A stretch of DNA of 64,000 nucleotides from Chionis minor (Eukaryota > Chordata > Aves > Charadriiformes > Chionididae), in NCBI GenBank assembly GCA_013398295.1, contig VZSF01006828.1, positions 1,319,855-1,383,854 of the forward strand, given 5' to 3'. Positions within the stretch are counted from its first letter, which is position 1; each line of letters starts with the position of its first letter. Positions 1 through 13,007 of this stretch are shown here, piece by piece. The notes under the pieces were generated by a model that was not told the DNA's origin, ran no database searches, and saw only the letters and a program-made list of their open reading frames with translations. The translations under genes were made by a program, and so were the position numbers.

Positions 1-298
1 CATGGAGCTTGTCCTGCCGGTGTCCTGGGGGAGAGGGGTGCCGCCTTCACTCATCTCCACCTCCACGGATCGGGATGGTGTTGGGCAACAGGTCTGCTGC
101 TGGTTTATCTGGGTTGCAGAGTGCCCCAGGGCAGCCGCCGTCCCCCGTTTCACAAGCACCCCGTATCCACCGCTCCGGGGCTCAGCATCCCCTTGTGCCG
201 GGTCCGGTGCTGGTGGGCGCTGCCTTGCTCCTCTTCAGCTCGCTGACACAGGGAAACCTACCAAAGCTTGGTGGTTTTTTTGCTTAGTTTTCTACAAG
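1..298 (+). other. CpG-rich segment, possible exon or promoter edge
   Basis: The first 242 bases hold 14 CpG dinucleotides and are clearly more GC-rich than most of the window. The block is followed by a T-rich stretch ending in AG (286-287). An 11-nt segment and a good donor consensus, AAG|GTAAGC, come next, with the boundary at 298/299. This could be the end of a 5' exon read on the plus strand that starts upstream of the window, or a promoter-proximal island cut by the window edge. Open frames of 102 and 92 codons overlap it in two frames, but neither resembles a protein I know. The splice signal and CpG density are seen directly; the exon role is inferred. Confidence 0.35.
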
Positions 299-2024
299 GT
301 AAGCAGGTAATTTGGCTCTGGGGTGGGGTTCAAAGATGCTCAGGAGCTGGCTCAGGAGAAGTGGCAGCACGTACCTGTGACTTGAATGGGTTGCACCCTT
401 TTCTTCGTGGCGCTGAGCTGAACGGAGTGAGTCGGGCACGTAGAGGAGCATCCTCAGGAGCTTGGCTCACTCATCTGAAACCTTGGCACGTACAGTCATG
501 AGGGTAGGCACGAAACAAAACCCCTCCATCTTTCAGAAGAGAGGAGCTGACCCATGGAGGGACTAATGAGCTCTCAATTATGCGACAGAGTTGGGAGTGT
601 TGACTGAAGCGCTCCCGGGACCAAATCCTGGCTTTGCAATAGCACTGAGCGCGTTCTAGGAGCGCGGCGTTACTCACGACGCCATTTCCAGTGAGATACG
701 CAAGAGTTGTGTGTTGCGCAGCATTTTGAATCTTTACAGCTGGAGTTTAGGAAGTGCAGAAGGCAAGCTGTGGCGTAAGTAAATAGATTATGTGGAGTTT
801 AGAGAAACTAAGCTACAATCTGAAATTCAAATAACTTTCCTATTAGGAAGGATCTATTAATACTTACGGTATGGTAATTGTGCAGGCTCCAAGTCCTCAC
901 CCAGTCAAAAGTAACCCCCGAAGAGCCCATACCTACCCATGGAAAAATCCCCTTAAAACACTGGGAATTTTGCCTGTGTAAATACCACAAAAGTTGAGCT
1001 GCAAATGCCTCTTCTACAAACGATAAAATGAGAACTTGATCATAACAGCAAAACTTGAGTAGGAAATTTAATGCGGTGCACGCTGCTGCAAGAATACAAT
1101 CGAGGAACCCAAATTTCCTGTGGTTTTTGCACTGCTTTTCACCATTTCCTTTTCCCCATAGGTGAGGGCAATCCCCAATCACTAATCTTTGTTCTTCGCC
1201 GCTTGGCCTCTCCCCGGTAAGCGTCATCTTCCTTTATCTGCTGCATCCACTTGCTTGCCCAGCGATTATCCCAGAAGGCAGACTGTTTCCCTTTGATGGT
1301 TGCTCTTCAATGCCACAAGATAACCGAAGACAGCAAACATTTTCTCCTCCTGTCTAATCTGCGTGGTCAGAAAGTGAAAGATTTCATTCCCTTCAAACAG
1401 TCAACTGCTTGCTGACTGGATTTCAGCCTCTCTTGCTCATCTGCCGGCGCAGGTAACGAGGATACCGCTGCTCTCTGCTGCCTTTCTCTCCATTTAGGAA
1501 GCTGTTCTGCTCACATAAAGGCTTCTCTGTAAAGGACATTTTCAGCAATTGTGTCAAGGCTGGATTTTTAAGTTGGTTTAAGCCTTTTGCATTTGTTTGG
1601 AGGGGCTGACACTTGCAAGTTCTTGGTGTATACTTAATTTTCAAACTCTTTACCTGCACTAAGCCAACTCTTTGTGATCCTGGTTAAAAGGATTTAAATA
1701 TGCAGTTTAATTCAGTAGCGATTTAAGCTCCCTTCCTCTGTGGGGCTCCCTGTTCTTCCCCGGAGCCATGCCCCTCGTAGTGTGCTGCTGCCATGGAGGT
1801 CTGAAACACTTGGTGGCTTTGGGTTTGCTCCTCCGCCCCGTAGAGGGCTGGGAAGTGGTACCCGCCATTCACAGCAATACCAGCAGAGCGCTTTGTCACT
1901 GCTGTCACAGTGTGCCCATATCCCTGCGGGCCCATATCCTGGTCCCCATTTTAGGGCCGGTGGCAGAGGAGGTGTCAAACAACGCACCTGGATGCCGCAG
2001 AGCTGAATTAAACTGTTGGTCCCA
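299..2024. other. No recognisable gene
   Basis: Mixed-composition sequence. The longest open frame is 139 codons on the minus strand (808-1227), with no recognisable domain. I see no repeat family, RNA gene or clear regulatory structure. It could be intronic if the donor at 298/299 is used. Confidence 0.5.
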
Positions 2025-2100
2025 TCCCGCTCCCCTGAATACTGAGATGGGCACATTGAAGTGGCTAATCCAAGGTCACCAAGGCAAATAGGACCCAAAC
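2025..2100 (-). repeat. MIR-like (CORE-SINE) relic
   Basis: Read on the plus strand, the segment carries ACTGAG, then a CACA-GAAGTGGCT stretch, then CCAAGGTCAC, in the order and spacing of a reverse-complemented MIR/CORE-SINE core (consensus-like ACTGAGGCACAGAG, AAGTGACTTGCCCAAGGTCACACAG). The element would therefore lie on the minus strand. It is strongly diverged, as expected for an insertion predating bird radiation. The call rests on eye comparison with the remembered core only; ends are approximate. Confidence 0.5.
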
Positions 2101-3562
2101 AGCCTTCAGTTTGGTCCTAGGTCAAACTGTGCAACTCAAATGTCTTCCCAGCCAGCGCATTGCAGCGGGAGCCGTGACCTGTGAGAGCCATCCCTCGGCA
2201 CAGAGGCGCAAGCTGGATGCAGTGGAAATGCAAATATAAGCTTGTCCTCGCAGACATCATCCCCGCTCCTCATCTGGGTGGGGAACCACCATTTGGGAAC
2301 ACAAGGTAAAGGAGAAAAAGCAGGCAAATCTCTCGTATTGCTCTGCTTACATGCAAGGAAACTGGCTCTCAGTTTGCCTTTGAAACAACTTTGACCCTGG
2401 AAAACAGATACATGAGTAGGAGCTAGGGACTGGGTGGGAGGAACAGCAAAGCCCACGTAGACACTGCAAATGTGTGGGATTTTCAGCTTCAGGTCAGCAC
2501 GGGTGGACATAATAATCCCTCGAGGCTTTCCACTTAAAACTGCTGGTTCCGGCTCACCCCTCCCCTGCTCCCAGCATTGCCGCCGAGCCTTCGCACACTG
2601 CTTTTGCTTACACCTCTTATCTGCCTTGAGGAAAATGCATGCTCAGAGTAGACAAACTTCTGGGTCTCGCTGCAGCCTGACAATTCCTTTGGCCTAACAA
2701 GCATTTACAGACCCATCCCCTACCCTTTTTGCTACAGGTAGCAATCCGGGACAGGTCCTAAAGTAGCTGAGAAACACTTAATTCTGGATCTTCCCATTTT
2801 TGTGCAAATTAAGCCATCAAGCTAAACATTACACTGGTTTATCTTTTGTGTTTGACAGGCTATACATCAAACAGAACCTGAATATACTCCTCGACTTGTG
2901 ATATTATGTACACATGCATCTAAGCTGTGTTCCAGGTCCCTTTGCCAAAACATTAACAGCAATACTAGGAGGACTAAATGGAGCAGATGTTCTGTAATCC
3001 CACACCAAAAGGGAATGTTGGAAGTTCTGCAGGTACAAAAAGCTTTAATCCCTCGAGCCATGTACTTTTGTTCATGTAAACTAATTATCATAACAGCTCT
3101 GAGCGGTATCACCATCACCTGATGAAGAGGAGGCAGAGACGGTCGATTTGGCAAAGGACACAGTTGTGGAGCTCTGACCCTGTGATCAGTTCCCCCCTCC
3201 CACTCAAGCCTGCACGCAGCATGAGCGTACAATGTAGTTTTTCAGTGCAGGGATCATTAAACTGTAAAACTCTATTTTAGGAGGGTTGTTTTCATTCTTT
3301 CCCCAGATAGTAGATTGTCTCCAGAGATAATAAAATACAAATATCCATTAGGGTAGGGAAAAAAGCTAAGCAGCTTTACGGATACACCAAGTTCTTTTTC
3401 CCTAAACTGTTTGATTTCCCCAGGGGTGTCACAAGGTAAAAGCAAAGACATCTCCCTGAGGGAAGTCTTTGCTATGTTGTTGTATTTGTATAGTGGTAGG
3501 AAGTCTGTACCTATTACAAAACCATCCAAAAATTGTCAGTGGCTAAAAAATGGGAACGTTTT
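2101..3562. other. No recognisable gene
   Basis: I see no supported gene, repeat family or RNA gene. Overlapping open frames at 2867-3232 (minus, 121 codons) and 2136-2510 (minus, 124 codons) show no protein similarity that I can recognise. Confidence 0.5.
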
Positions 3563-3638
3563 AGGCTTAATCCAGCTCCTGTCAAAATTCATCAACAAAA
3601 CTTCCACTGACTTGGACAAGCATAGAATCTGGGCCTCT
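3563..3638. repeat. Ancient amniote interspersed-repeat relic
   Basis: The run AATCCAGCTCC, then AAAACTTCCACTGACTT, then AGAATCTGGGCC matches the layout of a common old amniote repeat motif, in which a 'gatccagctcc' head is followed by 'actcccattgacttcaatggg' and 'atcaggcc'. I recognise the motif from reptile and bird genomes but cannot name the family reliably. Divergence is high and no target-site duplication is visible. Confidence 0.4.
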
Positions 3639-6600
3639 GTGTCGTTTCCAGGAGCTATTTTACAGTGTCACATCATGCTCATTAATATCCACCTGACAAG
3701 CATATATAACGCGCAGTATTTCACTACCAAGACACAACAGCTTGAAAAAACATTTCTCTCAAACTTTGAAAAATGGCTCTGCTCCCTGAGGTGCATCAAG
3801 AAAACCTAGAGCATTTTAAAATGCTGCCCGGGTAGCCGAGGGTTGCCAGCACAGACTGGCAGAGGGAGGGAGAAGGTAATCTAACGCTCCATCACTTGGT
3901 ACAACCGCTGGCATCACATCATTACTACAGCCAGAAGGTGCAGCAGACCAGAGCAGCCATGTGGGACTGCTCCCCTGATGCTAAAGGAATGAGACACTGC
4001 TTAAATGTGGTGCTACAGAGGCAGCTTCCAGCAAATCTCCAACTGGCTGAGCGAGGAAGGACCTCTCCTCCTACACTCTCGCACCCAGTTTCCTCATTAC
4101 CTATGAAAGCAGCATCAATAAGGAACAGACTAGACACGCTGAGGTGATCGAGAGTCAGTGTAAAAACATGTGACAAAAAACTCAAAAGGGGTTTGGTCTC
4201 TCCCCAGCTATGTTGTGTTTGCCCTGGATGAGCGAGCGGTGACCAGGTTTTATTTTCAGCCACGTGCTCTGCAGCAACCTGCCTGTTCCTCACGACGGCT
4301 CAGGTCCTGCCTGATCCAGCTAAAACAGGATCCCTCCCTCCGGTTTGTGCCTGGATCATTGCTTTGCTGTCAGGTGCCTGCAGCCTTGGCTTTGCTACTT
4401 AACTTCACTGTCAAGCTCTGCTTTTGCAACCAAAATAGGACACTTCACAGTAAGAATTCAGTATTTCTTAAATGACGGAGTTTAGGTGAGATGTTAAGGA
4501 GCAGGCTCAGAATGCAACCAAGGGAGAGCAGACTCTGGATGATCTGCAAAGCTGAAACAAAGCTGGTCCTTCCCTTCCCAGCTGTTTCCAGCAGCCATCT
4601 CTGCTCCATGCCTTCCTGCCTTGTCGCTCACTAAATACCTTTTTCAATAGCAAAGGCTCTGTAGGAGCAAACCTGGAATCCATACGTTCCCCTCACAGGT
4701 GCAGGGAGAGCTTTGTGGATGGTGAGAATTGGCTGCAGCGTTTGTAACCACATTCATGTCGTGCCACTCAGCCTGGGTCACTGTAGAGAGAATAAATGGA
4801 GTGTAAATCCCTGTTTGGAAGTACACAGCGTCTCTAGCTTCTCCCTGTAACTCCTTCATTCCCTTTGCTAGCCACATGTGAAAGGGATCTCCCCAAAGAG
4901 CCACAGCTGGACGTTTTGGGTCACGATAGAAAGAAGTGGAGTGTTCACACAGCCAGAGCTGCCTGGCTGGCGGGTTCAGAGCTCGCTATGACACTTCCAA
5001 GGGAATCTGTAGCCCTGAGAGTAAAGCCTGCTAGCAACAATCCTCTTTAAAAGTTATTGTATGGCTTGGCTACAAAGATAAGGCACCAGATGGCTTGGGA
5101 AGAATTTTTAGGAGACAGTTGTGCTGGTATGCCTGGAAGGATCTTGAGAGTTTACATTTACAATAGACTATTTCTTTGGAGGCGAATGTTTGTCAGGATC
5201 ATCAGTTTTAATTACTTAAAATGTAGGCTGCTTCTAAATGCAGGCAGTGTTAAGAGGAGGGTTTTTTCTGTCTTCTTGTTTTCCCTCCGAAGAGAGGACA
5301 GCCAGCAGGAATCCCTTCCTTCAGCTTTATAGGTAGCATATTGACTCATGGAGACCAACATTAAGCAGTTTTCATGCCAAATAGTATCCTGTAGCACTTT
5401 CTTTTGCTGATGAATTATTCACTGCACAAGGAGATATTTCTTTTTATCTGTTTTCAGTCAACGAAGTAAGCTGCTAATTTGGTCAGCTCTGAGCACACAG
5501 GAACGTGGATCAATCCTCAGAATTCCCAGGACTTTTAAACCAAGCCTTACTTTGTCTTTTGGTTGAAAGGAGGGATGAGCTGGGACAGGATCCATATGGA
5601 TGCCAGTAGGAATAATCAGTATGGCTGAAAGAGTTAGCTAGCGACCTGCCGGGAAACTAGATGTTGCTTTCACACACCCAACTTGCTTCTAAAACAAAGT
5701 GTGATTGGTTTGCAGTAGGGATTACAGCACTATCACCTACAATAAATAGCAGGGGATAAATCTGATGACATCAGGAACAGAGCTCCCGTATACCCAGTCT
5801 GAAAGCATGACATTTCTTTCCCGGCCAGAAGTGTTACCCAGACACCATTAAAGGATTTGCATTATTTGGGCCTTCCTGATAACCACGGCCCCACCAGAGC
5901 TCCTCATCACCTGCAGGTGCATGGCAGACCCAAGGAGAGGTGAAGGTGGACAGCACGTCTTGTATGCCTGGAGATAGGACAGTTCTGCTAAAAAGGTAAC
6001 CTTCTATCCTACGGTTGGGACAGGCATGTGTTTTTCAGGCCTGTACTTTCTGTATATGCTAGAACATAAATAACGTCACTGAATGTTGGTGCTGGGAATC
6101 AGGCTCATGTTTATAAGCCAGCTGTTTCCACGTTTTCTCCCCATGTTTTATCAGCCTAATTCTTAAATATCCCTAACATGTCCATCCAGAATTTTTAAAG
6201 GGAGGAAACGTGACTTGGAAATGACTGTAACATGAATGGAGTTGTTGACTTAACTGACATTGTTTTGACAAGACAGGGCCTACCAAGGGACCAAGACCCC
6301 TTTGTGCTAACTGCAGAACAAACACAGGGCTGAAAATGGAGCCAGTATCAGAGTTCCCCTGCCTTATCACACTCGGTTAATGCGTTACTCCACGCCAGCC
6401 GGCCAGCTAAGAGTGGCATTTGTTACGGGGAGAGGGAAAACTCGTACATAGCAGCCGCATTGTTTCTCTATACCATTTTCATAGCAGGTTCCTGCCCACT
6501 GCTCTTTGTAACTCAAAGCCCATATTCAAAACAGAGAATTGTCCAAATCAGCCATTTTATCTACCAACAAGTTGGATATTTGTGTTCATGCAACACCCAG

Positions 6601-9456
6601 ACAGGGAGGGCTGAGAGCCCTAGACCCGTGATAGCTCGTGAGCTGTGCTGGCATCTCCCAGCACATGTGGGTTAACTAAACCCCTCAAGATCCAAAAGGG
6701 CACCTTCCCAGGGAACAAATGTACCGTACTGGGCTGATTAAAACAAACGCATGCTTATCCTGTTTGATTCTATGAATTAATAAACTCCTCTGGACGGTGA
6801 GAATGTAACTTTGTGGCCCTGGTTATGCATATATAAAACCATCTGGTTTAGAGCAGTGGTATCTAATTGATTGCATGAAATTTTTTTGAACCCCCCTATG
6901 AATAGAAAATAGGCCTCTGGGCCCAGAGTCAGCAGTTTTCAAGATCTGACATGCTTCTACAGAGAGCACCAGGAGGGATCCAGTGTCACCACCTTTCTGC
7001 TGCTTTGGCAGCATCGTAACAGCTCCAAGAACTGTCCCCATGGCCCTTCTCTCTTGCAGCTATCCCGGAGCCACACACTCTCCTGTCACATAGCACAAGG
7101 AACAAAAGAGGAGCTTCTGCATTACTTAAATCCCTAAGAAGTGCTGCCCTGGTTAGGGCCGTTTCGTGCCATCTCCACGACATGCCAATGGTGGCCATTC
7201 AATGGTCATAGGGTAAGGACAAGGTAAGCCGACAGCAGTGCCATACCTGAGCACCAGTCTGTCTTCCAGGGATCTGCCGTTGGGTGACCCACACCAGAGG
7301 TGTTGTCCTTGTGCCCTCTGCTGAGCTGCTCCAGGAGGAGATGGACCCGAGTCCTGCCTGGAAAGATACAAACATCATCATAACTCTTGCCCTTTTCCAA
7401 ACGCAGTGTTGGTGTTGAAAAGCTTGACCTTGCATTGCCCCACGGTCTGACATTGATACCAAACGTGATAATTGAGCTTCTACTGAGCACTGAGAACAGA
7501 CGTGGCCATGGAAATCCCAGAGTAACAAATTCTGGGTAAAAACCCGCACCACTGTCTCAATGGCATAAACGTGCAGCTGGACTAGGATTCCCGATGGCTG
7601 TGAGCTTTTAGGGAAAAGGGCTGTGAGATCTCTCAGTGCATGGAGCTATAATTACAGCTGTCAAGGACAGAAGCCCCTTTTGCTTTTCTGACCCATTCCC
7701 TAAGATTTTTCTCATGCCCCAGCCTTCTCCTTGTGTCCTTCCTTCAGGCCATGTGTCATCTATCCAGGTCACCAAGGAGTTGGGTTCCCGTGCCTAGAAA
7801 CCAGCTCATCTTATTGGCAGATATTTTTCTTTCTGCAGCCATTGAAATCTGTAACAATAAGACAATGCATGAGTAGGTTTTTAATCTAATTATATTTACT
7901 TGGCAGAATCTTAGATATTTTGTAACCAATTTATTTGACCCAGCAAAGAGATTCCAGGAGAAGACATGAGCGTGTGATACAGTGAGAGGGATGTCTGCTG
8001 CCAGTTAGTCTGAAACGCGGTGGAAGCGTGCACTTCTCTACCCAAACCCTTTGGCAGAAGCGCACATAGCTCGTTTCTTGATTTTAGGAAATACATGGAA
8101 ATGCAAGCAAGCCTCCCCCTGCAGCTGGAGGTGTCTGGAGCACCCTGCAAGTGTGGGTGCAGCGGTGGCCAGCCCTCATGCCACAGCCATGAGCCCCCCT
8201 CCACCCCGCTCTGTGGCTGCGGGTGGCGTATGGATAGCACAGCACTTGGAAAAATTCACACGGAAGATTTTGCAAGCACATTTGCCGGCTGAAATTTTGT
8301 CCGAGAGCCTGGAGTCTCCCGCAACTGTGAGAAAGGAGGCTCTTTGTCATTTATAGCCGAGGTCAGTGGAGGGCCAGAGCGAGGAAGTTTGTATGGCAGC
8401 AATTTGTACCTTATCTTGTTTATAGATGTAAACACAAGGTTTATGCTTCCGTTACTGAACTATCCTACACCAAAAACGTTCAGTGCATAAAGGAGGAGAG
8501 GGATAGGCAATGCGCGTGCACACACATTCTTTGAGCATATTTTGAGAAGTACAGTTAAAGAATCCAGTGTTTCTGAAGTGTTTGAAATTAGGAGTCCCTT
8601 GCAGCGATTGAAAAACCCAATCTCTCTGCAGGCTGCAGAGGGGTCATTCCAGGATCTCCATAGGGTCTGGATGTAACTCCTAAGTCTCTTATGGACTTGG
8701 GTCAACATTCATTGAAGCCAAGAGTCCTTTCATGAGCTTTAGGTCACTCCCAATTGCTTCTGAAGTCATTGCCCAGGCTTTTCTCATTTTAGTCACAGTA
8801 CCAGAGTTTTGTATCATTTGAAAAGCTCCAAGGCAAGAGACATATGGAGCCTACAAAGGCATAGTTATTGTGCTAGCTAGCTCCAGTCCCATGCCAAGCG
8901 AATTATTCATGCACACTCTGTGGATAGGAGGCACAAGCTTTCATGTGGTTATATGGATAAAGGGAGGAGAATTTGGGCCACTGACTCAGCCTGTCAGCAA
9001 TGTTTCCCCCTAAATACAGCCATGGAGCTGCAAAGCAGATTTCTCACAGCACTGACGGTGGGGCAGTATTCTCTTTGGAAAATGTGACCCCTTATTTACA
9101 TGCCACTTGGAAACTAGTATCATATAAGGGAGCCAAACTCTTCCAGAAATTGAGCCTTTTGATTATAACCTTTCATGAAAGTAAGCAATTGAACAAAAGC
9201 AGCTTAGAGATAGCATTTCAAACGAGAATCAGACGGCTTGCCTGGAACAGGAGCAATAGCAAAAAGCCCAGCCTGTTGGAGACATGACCATGCTATACGA
9301 TGCTCCACTCCTGCATCCAAAAGGAAACCTGACATTCAACAGGTGTTCTGCTTTTTGGGTAGCCTCATGGAAGGAGAAAGAGTTTGAGGAGACACACTAC
9401 AAAAAGGTCCTTTAAAGGCACCTACTTTTCCATTTCGACTCCACGACCAAAGGGCT
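3639..9456. other. No recognisable gene (5.8 kb)
   Basis: Ordinary unique-looking sequence. Open frames reach 122 codons (3925-4293, minus) and 117 codons (7199-7552, minus), but several overlap on both strands and none shows a known domain. I see no LINE 3' end, LTR, tRNA or long tandem repeat. A stretch near 4085-4130 (CAGTTTCCTCATT) weakly recalls a MIR tail but was not accepted. Confidence 0.5.
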
Positions 9457-9488
9457 CTTTTTTTTCTTTTTTTTTTTTTTTTTCTCTC
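9457..9488 (+). repeat. T-rich homopolymer/polypyrimidine tract
   Basis: Eight T, one C and seventeen T are followed by CTCTCAG. The tract is a simple low-complexity repeat. It also has the form of a strong 3' splice acceptor on the plus strand, with a long polypyrimidine run ending in CAG at 9490. No coding exon can be recognised downstream, so the splice reading is only a possibility. Confidence 0.85.
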
Positions 9489-10180
9489 AGTGTGTTTTAT
9501 TCAATTACGACTGCAGCGGCCACTACAGAGTGCGGGGTACATTCCTGCTTCAGTCAGCTTTGTGTCCACTTGGCAGCAATCCTGAACACCCAGAAAAACA
9601 GACAGTTGCTATTTTTCCTCCATTTTTACTTTCCCCTATAGAAATGTTTCTTATTTGGCCTTGCCACACTGAAAAAAAATTAAAAAAACTAAAAAATTTC
9701 TTATGATTCTTTCATAAAGGAATTTAATTTGCTCTATTATTTTATTTAGTGGAAACATAAAAGCCAATCAGCTGACTGTAATTGTACAATAAAGCCAAGA
9801 GTAGTTCATTTCAATCCTTGTTCCATAATACTTATATAATTCGGACCTGGAGACAAAAGCACTAAGGTCATGGATTAACACTGGCTTAAAGTTGAAAATA
9901 GCCTGAGGAAGTAAGGATGACAAAGTAATTACTAGTGGGCAAATCATATGTTAACGGGTATGGGAATTATTTAGTGTACAACATTTAATCAATGTAAGTG
10001 AAAGAAATATAAATCAAATTAAACTTTTAAGGTCTCCATGAAAAAATATATATATGGCTAGTCTCCATAATTTAAATACATCTACAAAAAGTTAAATTTG
10101 AAGTGACAATATATAATACCTGATTTTGTAATAATTAAAACTGTTGTTGAAATGGATAGATAGTTCTCGTGAATAGTGCT
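9489..10180. other. AT-rich non-coding block from about 9640
   Basis: After about 150 bases of mixed sequence, the block becomes AT-rich. It contains TAATTA/ATTAAT-type homeodomain core motifs (for example AAGTAATTACTAG near 9925), a CAATAAAGCC at about 9788 and a short (AT) run near 10046. No open frame of note. The lack of recognisable repeats together with dense AT-rich transcription-factor-like cores resembles a conserved non-coding element, but conservation cannot be seen from one sequence. Confidence 0.3.
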
Positions 10181-12859
10181 TTATAAGTTTGCTTTTTCCA
10201 GTGATGTATGAAACTTAAATCTGTGCCATTCAAATGAGGCACCAAGCAATTGAGAAACACACTGTGCAGAAACTCATCCCTGAACACCTGCCATAAGCGT
10301 CACTTTTTGAGATAAAATATCACAGTTCAGAGGCAAATAATTTTGGCAACTCACTTTGCTATAGCATGTGAGGTAAACGACATCAAAGGCTTCATGTGCA
10401 TACCCAAAACAAATTAGCGTAAGTCCGTAATAAAAGCTCTGGTGGGGTCCGTTCTCACCAGTGCTGGAATTTCACAAGACACCTAGCAATGTTTCATTAG
10501 GATCACCTACTACAAGAATTACAGCTGGTACAATAATAATTGCTGTGCCAAAGATAATTGCAGAGACCGCGAGAGTGCAAAACACAGGAAAATTAGAACA
10601 GGAATTCTGTGACAAGAATGCCATGCAAGTTTTCCCACAACAAATAAGGGGAGAAAATTAGATTTCTAAGCAGAGGATGAAGACTTATTTGCCAGGGTAA
10701 CAGCTACTGCCTGCACAGAAACCATCCCTCAGAGCCTGTGGGGTGTTCAGAACAAGGAGCAGCTGAATGCACCCAAGGAGAACAGCGACAATTAATTTCT
10801 AGTGCTTCTGTGCTAAAAGAAATTACATCCACACACGCTATCAACGGGCGAAAAAACCGTATGTCAATAAAAATGCATATGAAGTAGCGCTGTTATTGAC
10901 CAGCCCACCTCTAATGTCACTGTCCAGGACACCTCTTTGAAGGTGAACATCTTGTCTCTGTGATTGGGACTTACTGGGAGAAGTTCATCTTGGCTCTAAT
11001 TCATAGCTCAGTCAGAGCAGAGAGTTTGCAGAGACCTTTTGGGTCTTTGTAACACTGTGTTAGTAATATAACAGAAATGAAACCACTGTCTTGGGATAAT
11101 GCACCTTCTTTTATACAAACATCTCATCTCAAAGTCTTAAATAGGCAATAAAAGAATATTTAGTCTTATAAGTCTTCTTTGTTTAAGTTCATCATGTACC
11201 AACCTGCCACGTGCCTTCCCCACATTCAGAACACCTAGAAACCTCTCTTTATTATAACCCACCCCAAAGTAAAGGTACCATTTGAGTCAAAGATAATCTA
11301 CTCTGAAGAAGGTGGCTAGCCAGGTCCTCTGGATTCAAGCGCATAACGTGCTCTCGATTACTTAGCAAACAAAAAAGGAAAAAAGAAAAAAAGCGTTTTC
11401 CATTTCAGAAGCGAATTTTTGCACTCCCTTATTCAAAGCCACATTTGCTTCATTCAGATATAGGTTGTGACCTCCAGAAAATGTCCACTGAGGCCTTTCT
11501 TACTCCCAGCTTCTGGATGCCAACGTCAGGAAGATGACGAGGCAATCCATGCTCTGCCCATACACGCAGCGCGGCATTTCAGGCTGTTTCACGGGGTTTT
11601 ACCTGTCCTTCGATTGCCCCACGCAGAAGCAGAACTATTGTTACATATATGTAGTACAACTTAAAGATTGCTTAACAGGCTGATTCTGATTCTCTGTGTT
11701 ATGAGCCATGTAATCCTACTTAGTGTTTTAGCTGCTCCGTACGTGAATTGATGGCTTTGTGCCGTTCCTTGTCCGGTGATGGTAGATATTAATGCCTTTG
11801 GCATGCAGCACTCAGCTAAGGCAAGCACTGAAAGCGTTAACTCAAAGGCAGGGTAATGTCCTATTTGGTTGAAGTAAAAAGTAAATAAATACAGGATTTA
11901 CTGCAATTTAAGGCTTAAGATGAGATCAGATGCCTGTCATCTCCAAACACCTCTCAATCAGCAAAAAATAATCCTTCACGAAATAGATTGTTGTTTTTTT
12001 GGTGCAAGGTTTTCTGGAGCAAACAGAGCCATATATTATTCCTCTGTAGAGTGGAGGGAGGTGAAGTATAAACTCAGCTGAAAACTTATCCAGAGCTTCT
12101 GGCAAGTGCAGGACAGCAGTGTGTTATTTGTGCTGCTTACCACATCTCTGCATTTCATGAATCCCAGATGATGTGCAGAGGAATCTCTTTAAAAAGATGT
12201 AGGAAGTTAGAACTGTCATCGGCTAATGAAGAGGGCAGGGAAATGAAAATGGAGCAGAAGGGAGAGCAGGCTCAGAGCTCTGCCCCCGCCACGCATGAGG
12301 GAGGACTCCCTCGTTTTCCTGGGAATTGCTGCTTCAGAGCCACCTGCCTACAGGGTTAACTTTCTTCCCCTCTTTATTTGAAATGAGGGGAGTCAACCTG
12401 ACCTTTACTTTCAGATCTGAGAGAAGCCTTGAAAATGAGAACAGTGAAGCCATCCAAATGCAAACACTGGCTGCAGTAGACCTATTTATAAATAGTTTAG
12501 TAGAACACCATGAACTGCAGAAGGAGGGGAATTTTCTCCCCTTCCCCCCCCCCAAGTTTGCTGCCTCAGTGAACACAGTGGCATGCTTGAATTTGCTTTC
12601 TTACATACCAGGAGACCCGTAGCAGAAAATGAGGTTAAATCCACAAACACAGGACCCGATTCAGTCAAGTGGCACCAGCTCCGGTTTTGCTGTAGTGCAT
12701 AAAGGGGTTGCTCTGCAAAGCAAGTCCCAGGTCCCACCACAGTCTTTCAAGCTTTTGTTAGTCATCCTGACTCACAGGAACGGCCCCTGGACAGGGCTGC
12801 TGAGGGGAAAATCCTAAACCAGGTCAAGTGGCAGGGAGGAGATCTACCTCCAAGCATGC
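10181..12859. other. No recognisable gene
   Basis: Unique-looking sequence with no supported gene. It contains a (C)10 run at 12544-12553. Open frames of 98 codons (12326-12622, plus) and 84 codons (12486-12740, minus) run across that homopolymer and are probably fortuitous. Confidence 0.5.
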
Positions 12860-13007
12860 CCCATCCTTGGAAACATCCAAGGTCAGGCTGGACGGGGCTC
12901 CGAGCAACCTGATCTAGTTGAAGATGTCCCTGCTCTTGGCGGGGGGGTTGGACTAGATGGCCCCTACAGGCTCCTTCCCACCCAAACCCTTCTATGATTC
13001 TATGAAA
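12860..13007 (+). mobile_element. CR1 LINE, 3' end fragment
   Basis: This is a 5'-truncated CR1 retrotransposon. It begins at the CCATCCTTGGA motif and continues through the AAGGTCAGGCTGGACGGGG and AGCAACCTGATCTAGTTG segments. TTGGACTAGATGGCC follows, and it ends in the diagnostic octamer terminus CTTCTATGATTCTATGA at about 12989-13005. Only the last codons and 3' UTR are present. CR1 is the dominant avian LINE and usually inserts as short 5'-truncated copies without clear target-site duplications, which fits. It is flanked on the right by a G-rich stretch. Confidence 0.95.

Noticed and set aside
4085..4130. Possible MIR tail (CAGTTTCCTCATT)
   Set aside because: Only a dozen bases match and the upstream core is absent.
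9467..9490. Splice acceptor before a coding exon
   Set aside because: The polypyrimidine-CAG is present, but the downstream sequence shows no recognisable exon or donor that I could support.
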